From CAWDMN01 sp963803155 (GTDB lineage Bacteria; Acidobacteriota; Terriglobia; Versatilivoradales; Versatilivoraceae), in assembly GCA_963803155.1 (NCBI GenBank), contig CAWDMN010000031.1:1-64000 (forward strand): a stretch of DNA of 64,000 nt. The letters run 5' to 3'. Of the stretch, positions 1-9,301 are shown one piece after another; within the stretch, counting starts at the first letter, position 1, and every line of letters begins with the position of its first letter. A program made the translations under genes and the position numbers. The notes beneath the pieces were generated by a model. It was not told the origin of the DNA. It did no database searches and was given only the letters and a program-made list of their open reading frames with translations.

Positions 1-2
1 AC

Positions 3-158
3 TGCGAAATTGAACAAGTTTTTGACGATATCCTGAAGAGAGGAGAAGCAGGCATTCACCTGGAACCAGCAAAGCATTTTCATGCCTCCTCCGGCCTGAT
101 CTATTCTGAAACACAGGATTTTTTTGTGAAATTGCTTCGGGATACTGCAAACCTTTGA
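3..158 (+). CDS. C-terminal end of an unidentified protein (partial)
   Basis: An open frame enters from the left edge and stops at TGA 156-158, giving 51 residues that end in DTANL. The last four bases overlap the TTG start of the next gene, so the two are probably translated together. The fragment is mainly hydrophilic and helical-looking and carries no motif I recognise. The downstream partner has a helix-hairpin-helix region, so a nucleic-acid role for this gene is possible but is only inference from position. Confidence 0.6.
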   Translation, partial: CEIEQVFDDILKRGEAGIHLEPAKHFHASSGLIYSETQDFFVKLLRDTANL

Positions 159-967
159 AAGATTTTCTCTTTGAGGTAAATCGCGGCGCTGCAAGGAAAG
201 AGTGGGTGGAATACTGCCGTCCCTCGTTGCGGGCAATCCTAAAAGGCGCGCGGCAAGTGCACTTCTCGGCTGATTTCCTGGAATTGATGGAGAAGATGGA
301 CGAACAGTTGGCCCATGCGGAAACCACCTGCCAGCATTTTCTGACACAGGAGATACAGCAAAATATTCTTCTTGCCTATGTACGGCTCGAAGAGAAAATG
401 CCAAAAATATTTCGACGGGACAATTCTAATCCGCTAAGGGAAAGGATTATATTTGAATCTATTCTATTTCAAGTTGAGGGGATCGGCAAAAAAACACTCC
501 AACGACTGTCTGCTGCTGGATTGACATCTTTGCGGACTTTTTCCCTCCTCAATGTATTTGACCTGTCTTCGGTAACCGGAATTTCCCTTTTGCGATGCCG
601 GCGAATCTGTCTGACTTTTCGAGAGCACTTCGCATGGATTGAATCAATCCCGCCCGAAAAACATCACCAGTTGCTACTCGATCGGTTGAGGAATCTGACA
701 AGCCAACTGAGCATTTGGCGACGGAAAAAAAGAATGAGAAAAAACGATGAAACAGTTCCGTCCCTTACACCCGAGACTTCCTTGCTTCACACTCTACAAA
801 GGAAAAAAATGACTTTGCTTCAGATCCGGCTAATTCTGGCAGAACTGAATCAACTGGAATTATTGCGCCATCTGGAGGCAAAAAGAATCTCGCAGGTGAT
901 ATGTCAGCTAAATGATTTCCTGGCCGTCTCGTCGATTTCCGCGGGGCAAAAAATGGCAAGTTCTTAA
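155..967 (+). CDS. Helix-hairpin-helix protein of unknown function
   Basis: A 270-residue soluble protein. Around residues 108-150 it has a glycine-spaced segment (EGIGKKTLQRLSAAGL, then a second helix pair ending VTGISLLRCRRI) of the helix-hairpin-helix type, which normally contacts the DNA or RNA backbone without sequence specificity. The rest is basic and helical, with a Lys/Arg-rich stretch near residues 188-200 (WRRKKRMRKN). It starts at TTG 155, overlapping the previous stop by four bases (TTGA), which supports translational coupling. No catalytic motif is visible and I do not recognise the family. A helicase- or repair-associated accessory protein is one possibility. That this is a real gene is fairly secure; the function is not. 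Confidence 0.65.
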   Translation: MKDFLFEVNRGAARKEWVEYCRPSLRAILKGARQVHFSADFLELMEKMDEQLAHAETTCQHFLTQEIQQNILLAYVRLEEKMPKIFRRDNSNPLRERIIFESILFQVEGIGKKTLQRLSAAGLTSLRTFSLLNVFDLSSVTGISLLRCRRICLTFREHFAWIESIPPEKHHQLLLDRLRNLTSQLSIWRRKKRMRKNDETVPSLTPETSLLHTLQRKKMTLLQIRLILAELNQLELLRHLEAKRISQVICQLNDFLAVSSISAGQKMASS

Positions 968-1644
968 AACGAGGGAAATGCTGAGATGCTCAATGGCCTC
1001 GAAGACCCTGGAGCATCAGAGGAAAATCTTCGCCAAGTTATCTCCGCGCCACCATTTTGGACAGCCCAATCATCTCGCCTTATTTTCATAGATCCACGCT
1101 GCAATTACCGCCACTCTCCGCACCGTAGAATGAAGAAACTGCACTTTTGGCAAGGGGGAAATCTTGCGATATAGTAATTTCGAAGGTGATTTTTTTCTTG
1201 AAGAGCGAACCACGCGCCTTTGTTCTTATGTGGCTGCCTTGGACGATTCCACGCTCCTTTTTAGGGAATGCTGGTTGAATTTGCCTGGCAACCTGAGTTC
1301 GAACCTGCCGCATTTTCATTTCTTCATTTGGCTCTCGATTCAATGAACATGATTAGAGGTTGTAATGGCCCTCGACTAACCCGATAATTTTCGAGGCTGA
1401 TTATGAAATTAATCTCCTCGTCTGGATGAGGAAAAAAGCCAGGATTGTTTCTGATCCAGTACTTGACGGGAGTATAAATGCGGTGACGATATTCTTTTTC
1501 CCCTATTAGCTTTTTGATCCTAGTGGGTTCAAACCTGAACCTGCTTTTGCATAACCTTTTGTAATTTCGCATTTCTGCCGCGGCAAAAGCGCAGCCTTCA
1601 AACTTGTAGATGGGCTGTGATCGCTCCGCTGAAAGGAAATGATC
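968..1644 (+). other. Intergenic region, no supported gene
   Basis: This 677-base gap separates the helix-hairpin-helix gene from the cytochrome gene. Short frames on both strands are low-complexity, lack Shine-Dalgarno sequences and show no recognisable family. It must contain the promoter of the cytochrome gene, but I see no convincing promoter pair. The only clear signal is the ribosome-binding site at 1631-1637 (GAAAGGA). Confidence 0.4.
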
Positions 1645-3126
1645 ATGAGTGAATCCAAGCATGGGGCTCTTTGGAAAATGGGGCATTTCGTTGATGTCCT
1701 GGTAGAATGGGGGAAGAATCCTCTCTCCTTCTTAGGAGTGATTCTGACGACTATCAGTGCCATCCTGATTGTTGTGCTTTACCTGATGGATCTGCTGGAT
1801 TTTTTTTCCAACCCCTATATCGGTTTGATAAATTATCTGATTTTGCCGGGTTTTTTCCTTGCTGGGTTGATGCTGATCCCCATCGGGGCATGGCGTGAAA
1901 TTCATCGTCAGAAAGAACTCACTCTGGCTGGAGCGCCGCTTACACCTGTTCATTTTCCCGTGTTGGATTTCAACGTACCGCGGGTTCGCAAGACATGGGT
2001 ATTTGTGGCAATCTTCACTCCAATTAACATCTTGATCCTATCCCTTGCTGCCTTTCAAGGTCTCCATTATATGGACAGCGTTCAATTCTGCGGGACCCTT
2101 TGTCACACTGTGATGGAGCCTGAACACACCGCCTATCAAGGGTCACCTCATTCCCGCGTGGAATGTGTAGGTTGTCACATTGGACCTGGCGCCTCTTGGT
2201 TTGTAAAGTCCAAGCTTTCCGGGGTCCGCCAGATTTTTGCGGTAGCGCTTCACACCTATTCCCACCCCATCCCGACCCCCGTGCACAATCTACGCCCGGC
2301 CCGGGAGACCTGCGAACAGTGTCACTGGCCTCAGAAATTTCACGATTTAAAGCTGCGGGTCATCAAAAAATTCAATGAAGATGAAAAAAACACTCCATTG
2401 ACTACCGCCCTGCTGATTAGAGTGGGTGGCACTCAAGGGAAGGACGGCCGGGGAACAGGAATTCACTGGTGGCATATGGATCCCTACAATCGGGTCACCT
2501 ACATCGCGGATGATAAGCGTCAAAGCATATTATGGGTGCAACACCGATCGGGAAACGGAAAAATTCGCGAATTCCGCCGGGTAGGCGAAAGATCTCCCCG
2601 AGGAGAATTGAATGGAGAAAGGCGGGTTATGGATTGCGTGGATTGCCACAACCGCCCTACTCATATTTTTCAGATGCCTCAAGACGCATTGGATTCCGCT
2701 CTGTCGGAAAACCAAATTGACAGAACGCTCCCTTTTATCAAAAAAGTGGGAGTCCAAATTTTAAAGAGTTATTCCATTGACGATGAAAACGCGGCCGGGA
2801 AAATTCAGACTGATTTGTCAAATCATTATCGAAAAGAACTACCCGAAATATATCGGTCCAGAAAACCTCAGATTGAAACGGCTGGAATTGTTCTTGAACA
2901 GATTTATCGCCGCAACATTTTTCCCAAAATGAGGGTCGGATGGGGATCTTATCCAAATAATTTGGGACATCAAAATTTTCCAGGCTGCTTCCGATGCCAT
3001 GATGGCGAACATAAGACTTCCGGAGGTGAGGAAATCACCCAAGATTGCACCGCTTGCCACGATTTGTTGGCCCAGGATGAAGAAAAGCCGACTTTAATCC
3101 CGGACTTGCTGACATTAAGCAAGTGA
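1645..3126 (+). CDS. NapC/NirT-type multiheme cytochrome c, ImcH-like quinol dehydrogenase
   Basis: A 493-residue inner-membrane cytochrome. Three hydrophobic helices lie at about residues 29-53, 58-82 and 110-136. A periplasmic part follows with six heme-attachment motifs: CGTLCH (about 149), CVGCH (174), CEQCH (223), CVDCH (331), CFRCH (447) and CTACH (468). The first is CX3CH rather than CX2CH. The GPGASWFVKSKLSG and DCVDCHNRPTH blocks match the NapC/NirT group that includes Geobacter ImcH, which takes electrons from menaquinol and passes them to periplasmic cytochromes during metal and electrode respiration. ATG 1639 lies only 2 bases after GAAAGGA (1631-1637), whereas ATG 1645 is spaced by 7, so 1645 is preferred. 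It is convergent with a CbcL-like gene. Family assignment is strong; the ImcH-type role is inferred. Confidence 0.88.
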   Translation: MSESKHGALWKMGHFVDVLVEWGKNPLSFLGVILTTISAILIVVLYLMDLLDFFSNPYIGLINYLILPGFFLAGLMLIPIGAWREIHRQKELTLAGAPLTPVHFPVLDFNVPRVRKTWVFVAIFTPINILILSLAAFQGLHYMDSVQFCGTLCHTVMEPEHTAYQGSPHSRVECVGCHIGPGASWFVKSKLSGVRQIFAVALHTYSHPIPTPVHNLRPARETCEQCHWPQKFHDLKLRVIKKFNEDEKNTPLTTALLIRVGGTQGKDGRGTGIHWWHMDPYNRVTYIADDKRQSILWVQHRSGNGKIREFRRVGERSPRGELNGERRVMDCVDCHNRPTHIFQMPQDALDSALSENQIDRTLPFIKKVGVQILKSYSIDDENAAGKIQTDLSNHYRKELPEIYRSRKPQIETAGIVLEQIYRRNIFPKMRVGWGSYPNNLGHQNFPGCFRCHDGEHKTSGGEEITQDCTACHDLLAQDEEKPTLIPDLLTLSK

Positions 3127-3352
3127 AATTTGCATTGTCGATTTTTGGAAATGTTTGAACAAGTCCGAACTTTTCCGGCAGGGCTAACTACGCAGAGCAA
3201 TACAATCTCCCCTCCGGCAAATGTTGAAGCAATTCAAAAAGTATTGCCGCAGAAATTCAGAGTCAGAAATGATGAAGGAAGGGATGCGTGGAACCAACCC
3301 CAAGGTGATCCATGCATCCTGTTGCCGGATAGGTAAATTGGAAAGATGCGCC

Positions 3353-5362
3353 CTACTTCCCCAATATCAGTGTCAGATAAATCATCACAATCAAAAACAA
3401 TCCGACGGCCAACGCTGAAAAGCCAAAGGTTCGACAGAGCTTGATGAAAGCTGAACTTGGCGGTTCGACCAGAATACTCTCCAATTTCCCCTCATCAGCC
3501 AATCGCCGATATTCTTCAGGCCTCTCCTCCTTGAATTTTTGGAGCGGCATTTTACCGGTGAAGATCACGATATCAATGGGGTAACTCTCTGGCCGGAGAT
3601 GAGTATGGAAAAAATGGAAGGTAAAAATAAAGCCTACCGCAAGCAATGCTTCGTCCGCATGAACAAGCATGGCCACATTTAACCAGTTCCCGGGCAGGAA
3701 TCGGGCAAAGAAAGTGGGGAACCAGAGCATTAAGCCAGAAAGTCCAATGATCGGAACTCCCCAGAACACCGCGAAGTAATCGAACTTTTCCCAATACGTG
3801 TAACGATCTAACCTGGGCGGGGGTCCCAAATAGAGGAACCAGCGCAGATTCTGCCAGAAGTCGAATAAGTCCTTGGGCCGGGGAACCATCGATTCAGGGC
3901 CAAAAAGAAAATGATATTGCCGCTTGCGCAATATCCGGCTTGCCAGAGAAACCAGGTGGAAAACAAAGTAACCGATGGTCACCATGGCAAAAAGCCGGTG
4001 CAAGTAGCGCGACGGCTCCACTCCTCCGAGAACCGCTCCCACCCAATGTCCCCAGCGGGTGTCATGGAATTTCAAGGGGAGGCCCGTGGCTGCCAGGCCC
4101 AAAAAGCTAATGACTACAATCAAGTGGGTCATCCGCTGAACAGGGTCAAATCGCTGTACCCACTTCCCTTCCTCCCATTTCCGGTGGAATTCTCCCCGGA
4201 AAGTCGCCACCAACGAGCGCTGCAACCAGAGCAGGCCGTGTATACCAAAGAAACTGAAGGTACCGATCAATAGAAGGTTCATGAAAAGATAGGTGTAATA
4301 AAATAACGGGGATTTGGACCGGTTATGTGGATCCGCGTGGGGATCATATTTGACAAAACTCTCATTGCTTCCGGGATGGCATTTGCCGCAGGTTTTCACG
4401 AGATTACCAGGAGCAATCGAGGAACGGGGATCGCTGGCCGGCAAATTCAGGTGCGGTGTATGGCAATCTGAACATCGGGCCGCATAGATAAAGCCCAGCG
4501 AAGAGGCCTGTCCATGAAAGGTATCCCGATAGCTGGGAGCTTTATCAGTATGGCAGTTTCCACAGGAAGAGGAACTGTGCAATTGAAATGTCTGGCCAAA
4601 AGGATCTTGAATTTCATGAGAGTTGTGACAGTTAGTGCAAACGGGAACATGGATATTCCCTTTCTTCCATAGCTGTCCATGAGTGCTCTGTATGTAGTCG
4701 TTGAATATGCCGACATGACATTTATTGCAGGTTTCAGGGACATTGGCCCGCGCCACGGGAGAATTTCCGCTGGCTTTGGATTGGATATTGTGGGTCCCAT
4801 GACAATCAGTACAAACGGCTGAAATGGCCAATCCACTCCGATAAAGCCCGCGTCCGTGGATGCTCCCCCGATATTTCCGAACGAATTCGGCCGATACGGT
4901 TTTATGCCTTTGTGCAAATTGGTCGTTTTCGTGACACTTTCCGCAAGTGTCAGGAAGGCGGAAGCGGTTGGAAAGAGCAGCCTGATCCGATTTGGGCAAT
5001 ATATTATGCATGCCGTGACAATCCACACAGTGCGCGGCATCCGCCACTCCGTTTTGCCTGGCCACACCATGAATACTAGCGTTGTACTCTTTCACAACAT
5101 CGCCATGGCACACCGAACAATCCACCGGCTTTAGTTTTTCCGGGTGAGGAACCACTTTCACATCCTGGTGACAATCCACGCAATTCATGCCGCCATGGAT
5201 GGAACCCGCGAACGCTTTTGGATCCACCATCGGATCGCCACTTTCGTGACACATTAGGCAGTCTTCCGTCTTCAAATTGCCCGCAACTATTGGGCAGACA
5301 GCTAAAAGCGCCAACAGAGTATAAAGACTCATCACGGTGAAAACGATCCGTGCTCCTCGCAT
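3353..5362 (-). CDS. Multiheme cytochrome c fused to a cytochrome b membrane domain, CbcL-like
   Basis: A 669-residue protein with an N-terminal signal/anchor helix (residues 1-28). A periplasmic c3-like region (about residues 35-340) follows with eleven CXXCH motifs (CLMCH, CVDCH, CSVCH, CVDCH, CGKCH, CTDCH, CNKCH, CTNCH, CGNCH, CSDCH, CGKCH). The C-terminal half has about six membrane helices with histidines placed as in the di-heme cytochrome b561/HydB family (MTHL, YLHRLF, HADEALL, FHFFHTHL). This architecture is that of Geobacter CbcL, an inner-membrane menaquinol oxidase for low-potential electron export, although CbcL is described with nine c-hemes. It is convergent with the ImcH-like gene, 226 bases away. 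The ATG at 5362 has AGGGG nine bases upstream. Architecture is certain; the physiological acceptor is unknown, since no porin-cytochrome conduit lies in the window. Confidence 0.88.
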   Translation of the reverse strand: MRGARIVFTVMSLYTLLALLAVCPIVAGNLKTEDCLMCHESGDPMVDPKAFAGSIHGGMNCVDCHQDVKVVPHPEKLKPVDCSVCHGDVVKEYNASIHGVARQNGVADAAHCVDCHGMHNILPKSDQAALSNRFRLPDTCGKCHENDQFAQRHKTVSAEFVRKYRGSIHGRGLYRSGLAISAVCTDCHGTHNIQSKASGNSPVARANVPETCNKCHVGIFNDYIQSTHGQLWKKGNIHVPVCTNCHNSHEIQDPFGQTFQLHSSSSCGNCHTDKAPSYRDTFHGQASSLGFIYAARCSDCHTPHLNLPASDPRSSIAPGNLVKTCGKCHPGSNESFVKYDPHADPHNRSKSPLFYYTYLFMNLLLIGTFSFFGIHGLLWLQRSLVATFRGEFHRKWEEGKWVQRFDPVQRMTHLIVVISFLGLAATGLPLKFHDTRWGHWVGAVLGGVEPSRYLHRLFAMVTIGYFVFHLVSLASRILRKRQYHFLFGPESMVPRPKDLFDFWQNLRWFLYLGPPPRLDRYTYWEKFDYFAVFWGVPIIGLSGLMLWFPTFFARFLPGNWLNVAMLVHADEALLAVGFIFTFHFFHTHLRPESYPIDIVIFTGKMPLQKFKEERPEEYRRLADEGKLESILVEPPSSAFIKLCRTFGFSALAVGLFLIVMIYLTLILGK

Positions 5363-5619
5363 GGTTGAATACCCCTAAATTAAAAATGAAGGATTCCCCC
5401 AAAACTAGCGGTAACGCTCAAGGCAAGGTTTTCACATTAACATAAAAAGCAGAGCCACTGTAGATTTTTGTTGCCAAGAGAACTGCTGGCAAGGCTTGAA
5501 TGAGCTGATCGGGAACACCCTGATGAATGATGCGGATTGTCTCTTCTTTTTCCCCCCGCTAAATTGGCACTTTTCTTTTCTTCGATGAACGATTCCTATG
5601 GGGTGAACCGATCTTTTCG

Positions 5620-6435
5620 CTACATAAAAACCTGAGGCTCCAGGCCCAATCTGGCTTGGACAAGATTGGCTATCTTTTGAAGCTTTTCAGGTGATGCTTT
5701 CTTTAGATTGGGAGTGGGGGCTTGGCGATCCAATGTATAAAGATGCAGACGAGCGGGTTTTATCTCTTCAAGTTGATCCAGCCATAAATCCACCCATTCA
5801 GCGGTGGAATTGTCAAACTGCCCTTCACAAAAAAATGATTGAATAATCAAATCGGGCACTTTCCGCCAGACGGGAATGAGATCATCCAAGCGGTAGGGTA
5901 CGCAGGGGCGATCCATCCAGAGATTTCCTGCATCAAGCTTGAGACATCTCAAATCGAGATTAACCACTGCTTGGAAGATCGATTCATCTCCGAGTAGGGT
6001 CCCATTAGTCAAAATTCCCAGCAAAGATTCAGGCAGAAAACTGTCTCTGCTGGTCCGGACAATTTCGACGGCCCGATCAAATTCCGGATATAGCGTAGGT
6101 TCCCCATTGCCCGAGAAAATGATGGTGTCGGGAATGACCTCCTGTTGCCGTAATCTTTCAAAATCCTCGCGAACAGCTCTCTCAATCTCTCGCAGAGAGG
6201 GGAACCCCACTGACGTAGGAGGCAATTTAAGCAATGCTCTGCTAGTCCAGCCGCATTGACAATAGAGACAATCAAAGTTGCAATGTTTCTTGTCCTCTGG
6301 CAGCAGGTTGATTCCTAGGGAAAATCCCAGCCGCCGCGAGGAGACAGGGCCGTAAACCACCGGACAATTCATATCCCAGGTTCTGATCTGAACATTTGTA
6401 TTTTCTATTGGTTGGCTCATATTTGATCGTCGCAA
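5620..6435 (-). CDS. Radical SAM protein of the COG0731 (TYW1-like Fe-S oxidoreductase) type
   Basis: About 270 residues. The N-terminal block YGPVSSRRLGFSLGINL and the cluster motif CNFDCLYCQ (CX3CX2C, about residues 52-60), then FSGNGEPTLYPEF, are characteristic of the COG0731 radical SAM family, which binds a [4Fe-4S] cluster and SAM. Many bacterial members have no known substrate. Two starts are possible: TTG 6435, with AAGGGGA four bases upstream, or ATG 6420, which has no ribosome-binding site. The longer form is listed. It appears monocistronic. Family confidence is high; the substrate is unknown, and tRNA modification is only the family's best-known branch. Confidence 0.8.
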   Translation of the reverse strand: MRRSNMSQPIENTNVQIRTWDMNCPVVYGPVSSRRLGFSLGINLLPEDKKHCNFDCLYCQCGWTSRALLKLPPTSVGFPSLREIERAVREDFERLRQQEVIPDTIIFSGNGEPTLYPEFDRAVEIVRTSRDSFLPESLLGILTNGTLLGDESIFQAVVNLDLRCLKLDAGNLWMDRPCVPYRLDDLIPVWRKVPDLIIQSFFCEGQFDNSTAEWVDLWLDQLEEIKPARLHLYTLDRQAPTPNLKKASPEKLQKIANLVQARLGLEPQVFM

Positions 6436-6915
6436 TAGTCCCCTTTGGTGACATCACCCAAGTGGGCGGTTTCCCCCGTTCCAATTCGCCATTTAATTAT
6501 CATAAAAACATAGAAATGGAAAATGTTTCGGAGGCAAGTTAATTGTCTCACTTTTGCCACCCGGCTGAAATAGTACAATTTGCTTGCCTTTCGAGCAAGC
6601 AGACAAATCGGGATTTTCATCACCCTTTTTCAATACATCAATGAGCGAAATTTGGCCATTCATTTGCACATTTACAGCATGAAGGTTTTTTCGCCTTGGA
6701 TTTGGGCGAAAAATCATGCTGCAGCCGATTTGTCATAAGGGCAAGAGACACCGAATTGCAGTGATGCTAAAAGAATCAGAACCATTGGAATGCGGCAGGT
6801 TCTCGCAGGTTGGAGGTCGGTAAGGAGTATATTCAATTTCTTCTTTTCTCACTCTCAGATTTCCTCTGTGTTGGTCAAGAGCCCCCTATATTCACCTCCG
6901 CTTTTGAATTTCATG
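6436..6915. other. Intergenic region between the radical SAM gene and the hox leader
   Basis: Divergent intergenic DNA that must hold promoters for the radical SAM gene and for the hox operon. A 74-codon minus-strand frame (6493-6717) is open but has no ribosome-binding site or known motif, so it is not called. No convincing -35/-10 pair was identified. Confidence 0.35.
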
Positions 6916-7062
6916 ACACACCAAACTCAGAAGGGAAACTGCGGTTTGATGCCCGGAGATTGATCGGCGAGCGAATCTGGCACTGTTCAGCCGCCACCGC
7001 AAAACGAGTGAATGAAGAGGAGATCTGGTGACGGGTTATAACCATCTTCTTCGTTTTTTTAC
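6916..7062 (+). promoter_or_regulatory. Structured leader with terminator-like hairpin ahead of hoxE (candidate attenuator or riboswitch)
   Basis: The leader of the hox operon holds several short complementary segments: CAAAC...GTTTG around 6922-6949, AGATT...AATCT around 6957-6978, and GGC...GCC around 6979-6992. A G/A-rich arm near 7013-7027 pairs imperfectly with ACCATCTTCTTC at 7041-7052, followed by a run of seven T (7054-7060). The last pair resembles an intrinsic terminator located about 45 bases before hoxE. I could not match it to a riboswitch class from memory. The layout (structured segment, hairpin, T run, gene) suggests transcription attenuation, which is inference. Confidence 0.4.
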
Positions 7063-7104
7063 TCTCTGGTTCGTGCATTTATCTTAATTCAGGAAGGGTG
7101 AGCG

Positions 7105-7614
7105 ATGACTGCCAAACAAGCCCCCCCACCGCACCCAAGCGGTGACAAGCGTTTCAAAATGCTGGATGCTGCCATGAAACGGCATGCCTACCAGCCAACC
7201 GCGCTGCTGGAGATCCTGCACACCGCCCAGGAGCTTTTCGGCTTCTTGGAAGACGACCTATTGCTTTATGTTGGGCGGACTTTGCGGGTGCCGCTGAGCC
7301 GTGTCTATGGCGTGGCTACATTTTATAACTTTTTCTCCCTAAAGCCAAAAGGCGAGCATACGTGTGTAGTGTGCATGGGAACCGCCTGCTACGTGAAAGG
7401 GAACCACGAAATCTTGGATTCTCTGCAAAATAAATACGGCATCAAATCGGGCGAGACCACAGCGGATAATAAGGTGTCATTGATGACGGCTCGCTGCATC
7501 GGCGCTTGTGGTCTGGCCCCAGCGGTGGTTTTCGATGGCGATGTGATTGGGAAGCTGACCCCGCAATCAGCACTGGAACGCGTGAAAGGATGGACTCAAA
7601 CTGATGAACGGTGA
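7105..7614 (+). CDS. hoxE: NAD-coupled [NiFe]-hydrogenase diaphorase subunit HoxE (NuoE-like)
   Basis: A 169-residue thioredoxin-like [2Fe-2S] protein of the NuoE/HoxE family. The four cluster ligands are visible in CMGTAC (about residues 90-95) and CIGACG (about 131-136). In HoxEFUYH enzymes this subunit helps connect the FMN/NADH module to the hydrogenase. ATG 7105 follows AGGAAGG (7091-7097) at 7-base spacing. The stop overlaps hoxF by 11 bases, so this is the first gene of a tightly packed operon. Context with hoxFUYH distinguishes it from a complex I NuoE. Confidence 0.93.
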   Translation: MTAKQAPPPHPSGDKRFKMLDAAMKRHAYQPTALLEILHTAQELFGFLEDDLLLYVGRTLRVPLSRVYGVATFYNFFSLKPKGEHTCVVCMGTACYVKGNHEILDSLQNKYGIKSGETTADNKVSLMTARCIGACGLAPAVVFDGDVIGKLTPQSALERVKGWTQTDER

Positions 7615-9301
7615 AGATCTGGATATTATTATTGAAAGGGAGCGGACCGCCCTCCAAAACAAGAAGTTCCGAGTGGCCGTTTGCGGAGCAGCCGGATGTC
7701 TTTCGACCGCTGGGGCTGCCGTTAAGGAGGCTTTTAAAAAAGCTCTGGATGCGGCGGGATTGAATGAGTCGGTGCATTTCTTCAGCACAGGCTGCCTCAG
7801 CCTTTGCGATGCCGGACCGTTGGTCCAGGTGGAAGGGTTGGAAGAAGGAAACCAACAAAAGTATCTGTATGCCCACGTAACTCCTGAGGATGCCGCTGTC
7901 ATTGTGCAGGAGCATTTGATGACCAATCGTCCAGTTGAGCGATTATTGCTCTCACTGGAGGATCCATTTTTTAAATTCCAGAAAAAAGTCGTCATGGAAA
8001 ATTCCGGACTGATCGATCCGGAGCGGATTGAAAGCTGCATCAACGGCGGGGCCTATCAAGCCCTGCACAAAGTGCTGACCGAAATGGAACCGCAGCAAGT
8101 GATTCAACAGATTTCCTCGAGCGGATTGCGCGGCCGTGGCGGCGGCGGTTACCCAACCGGATTGAAATGGAGCACGGTAGCCAAATCCAAGGGTGCCCGC
8201 AAATATGTAATCTGCAACGCCGATGAGGGTGATCCCGGGGCTTTCATGGATCGAAGTGTATTGGAAGGAGACCCGCACCGGATCCTAGAAGGAATGGCGA
8301 TTGCCGCTTATGCCATTGGGGCCGAATCGGGTTATATCTACGTGCGAGGCGAATATCCCTTGGCTATCAGTCGTCTTAAAACAGCCATTAAACAGGCCGA
8401 GCGCCAACAATTGTTAGGGACTCACATATTCGACACCGGATTTAATTTCCGGTTGGACCTGCGCATCGGCGCCGGCGCCTTTGTTTGCGGAGAAGAAACC
8501 GCCTTGATTGCTTCCATCGAGGGCAAACGGGGAACACCTCGCCCCCGGCCTCCCTACCCTGCCGTGAGCGGACTCTGGGGACAGCCGACTTTGATTAACA
8601 ACGTGGAAACGTTTGCCAGCGTTCCACCAATCATCACAAGCGGTGGAAGTTGGTATGCCAAGATAGGCACCGAAAAGAGCAAGGGAACTAAAGTGTTTGC
8701 CTTGGCCGGAAAGATTAACCGCACCGGGTTGATCGAAGTGCCCATGGGGATCACCTTGCGTCAGATCATTTATGACATCGGAGCGGGGATTCCAGACGGG
8801 AAAAAATTCAAAGCCGCTCAGACCGGCGGACCTTCCGGTGGCTGTATACCGGTTGAACACCTGGACCTGAGCATGGATTACGAGTCGCTGGCCAAAGTGG
8901 GCTCTATTATGGGTTCGGGCGGATTGATCGTCATGGACGAAACTTCCTGCATGGTGGATGTGGCCAAATATTTCATGGATTTTTGCATGGAAGAATCGTG
9001 TGGCAAATGCATTCCCTGCCGGGCCGGCACTGCCCAAATGTACGGCTTGTTAAAGAAAATTACTGAGGGGTTAGCCACGATGGAGGATCTAGCCCTTCTC
9101 GAGGAACTGTGCGACATGGTCAAACGCACGGCCCTGTGCGGACTTGGCATGACCGCGCCGAATCCAGTCTTAAGCACTTTACGATATTTCCGCGATGAAT
9201 ATTTGGCTCATATCGTAGAAAAGCGATGTCCGGCTGGCGTCTGCAAGTGCAGACCCGCGAACGGCGCCAATGATTCCCGACCGGTGGAGGTGGGTGCATG
9301 A
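7604..9301 (+). CDS. hoxF: NAD-coupled hydrogenase diaphorase subunit HoxF (NuoF-like, FMN and NAD site)
   Basis: A 565-residue flavoprotein. Residues 1-110 form a thioredoxin-like ferredoxin domain with cysteines in VCGAAGC and GCLSLC. The NuoF core follows, with the NADH/FMN-binding signatures GRGGGGYPTGLKW (about 180-192) and NADEGDPGAF (about 206-215), an SLBB segment, and the [4Fe-4S] motif SCGKCIPCR (about 466-474) with a further cysteine in ALCGLG. It exchanges electrons between NAD(H) and the iron-sulfur chain of HoxE/U. It overlaps hoxE by 11 bases and hoxU by 4 (ATGA), indicating translational coupling. Its length and the N-terminal extension fit HoxF rather than minimal NuoF. Confidence 0.93.
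   Translation: MNGEDLDIIIERERTALQNKKFRVAVCGAAGCLSTAGAAVKEAFKKALDAAGLNESVHFFSTGCLSLCDAGPLVQVEGLEEGNQQKYLYAHVTPEDAAVIVQEHLMTNRPVERLLLSLEDPFFKFQKKVVMENSGLIDPERIESCINGGAYQALHKVLTEMEPQQVIQQISSSGLRGRGGGGYPTGLKWSTVAKSKGARKYVICNADEGDPGAFMDRSVLEGDPHRILEGMAIAAYAIGAESGYIYVRGEYPLAISRLKTAIKQAERQQLLGTHIFDTGFNFRLDLRIGAGAFVCGEETALIASIEGKRGTPRPRPPYPAVSGLWGQPTLINNVETFASVPPIITSGGSWYAKIGTEKSKGTKVFALAGKINRTGLIEVPMGITLRQIIYDIGAGIPDGKKFKAAQTGGPSGGCIPVEHLDLSMDYESLAKVGSIMGSGGLIVMDETSCMVDVAKYFMDFCMEESCGKCIPCRAGTAQMYGLLKKITEGLATMEDLALLEELCDMVKRTALCGLGMTAPNPVLSTLRYFRDEYLAHIVEKRCPAGVCKCRPANGANDSRPVEVGA

Noticed and set aside
6493..6717. 74-codon minus-strand frame upstream of the radical SAM gene
   Set aside because: Reasonable composition, but no ribosome-binding site, no family match, and no coupling to the next gene.
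6810..7031. 73-codon plus-strand frame in the hox leader
   Set aside because: It has no ribosome-binding site or recognisable domain and overlaps the structured leader, which explains the sequence better.
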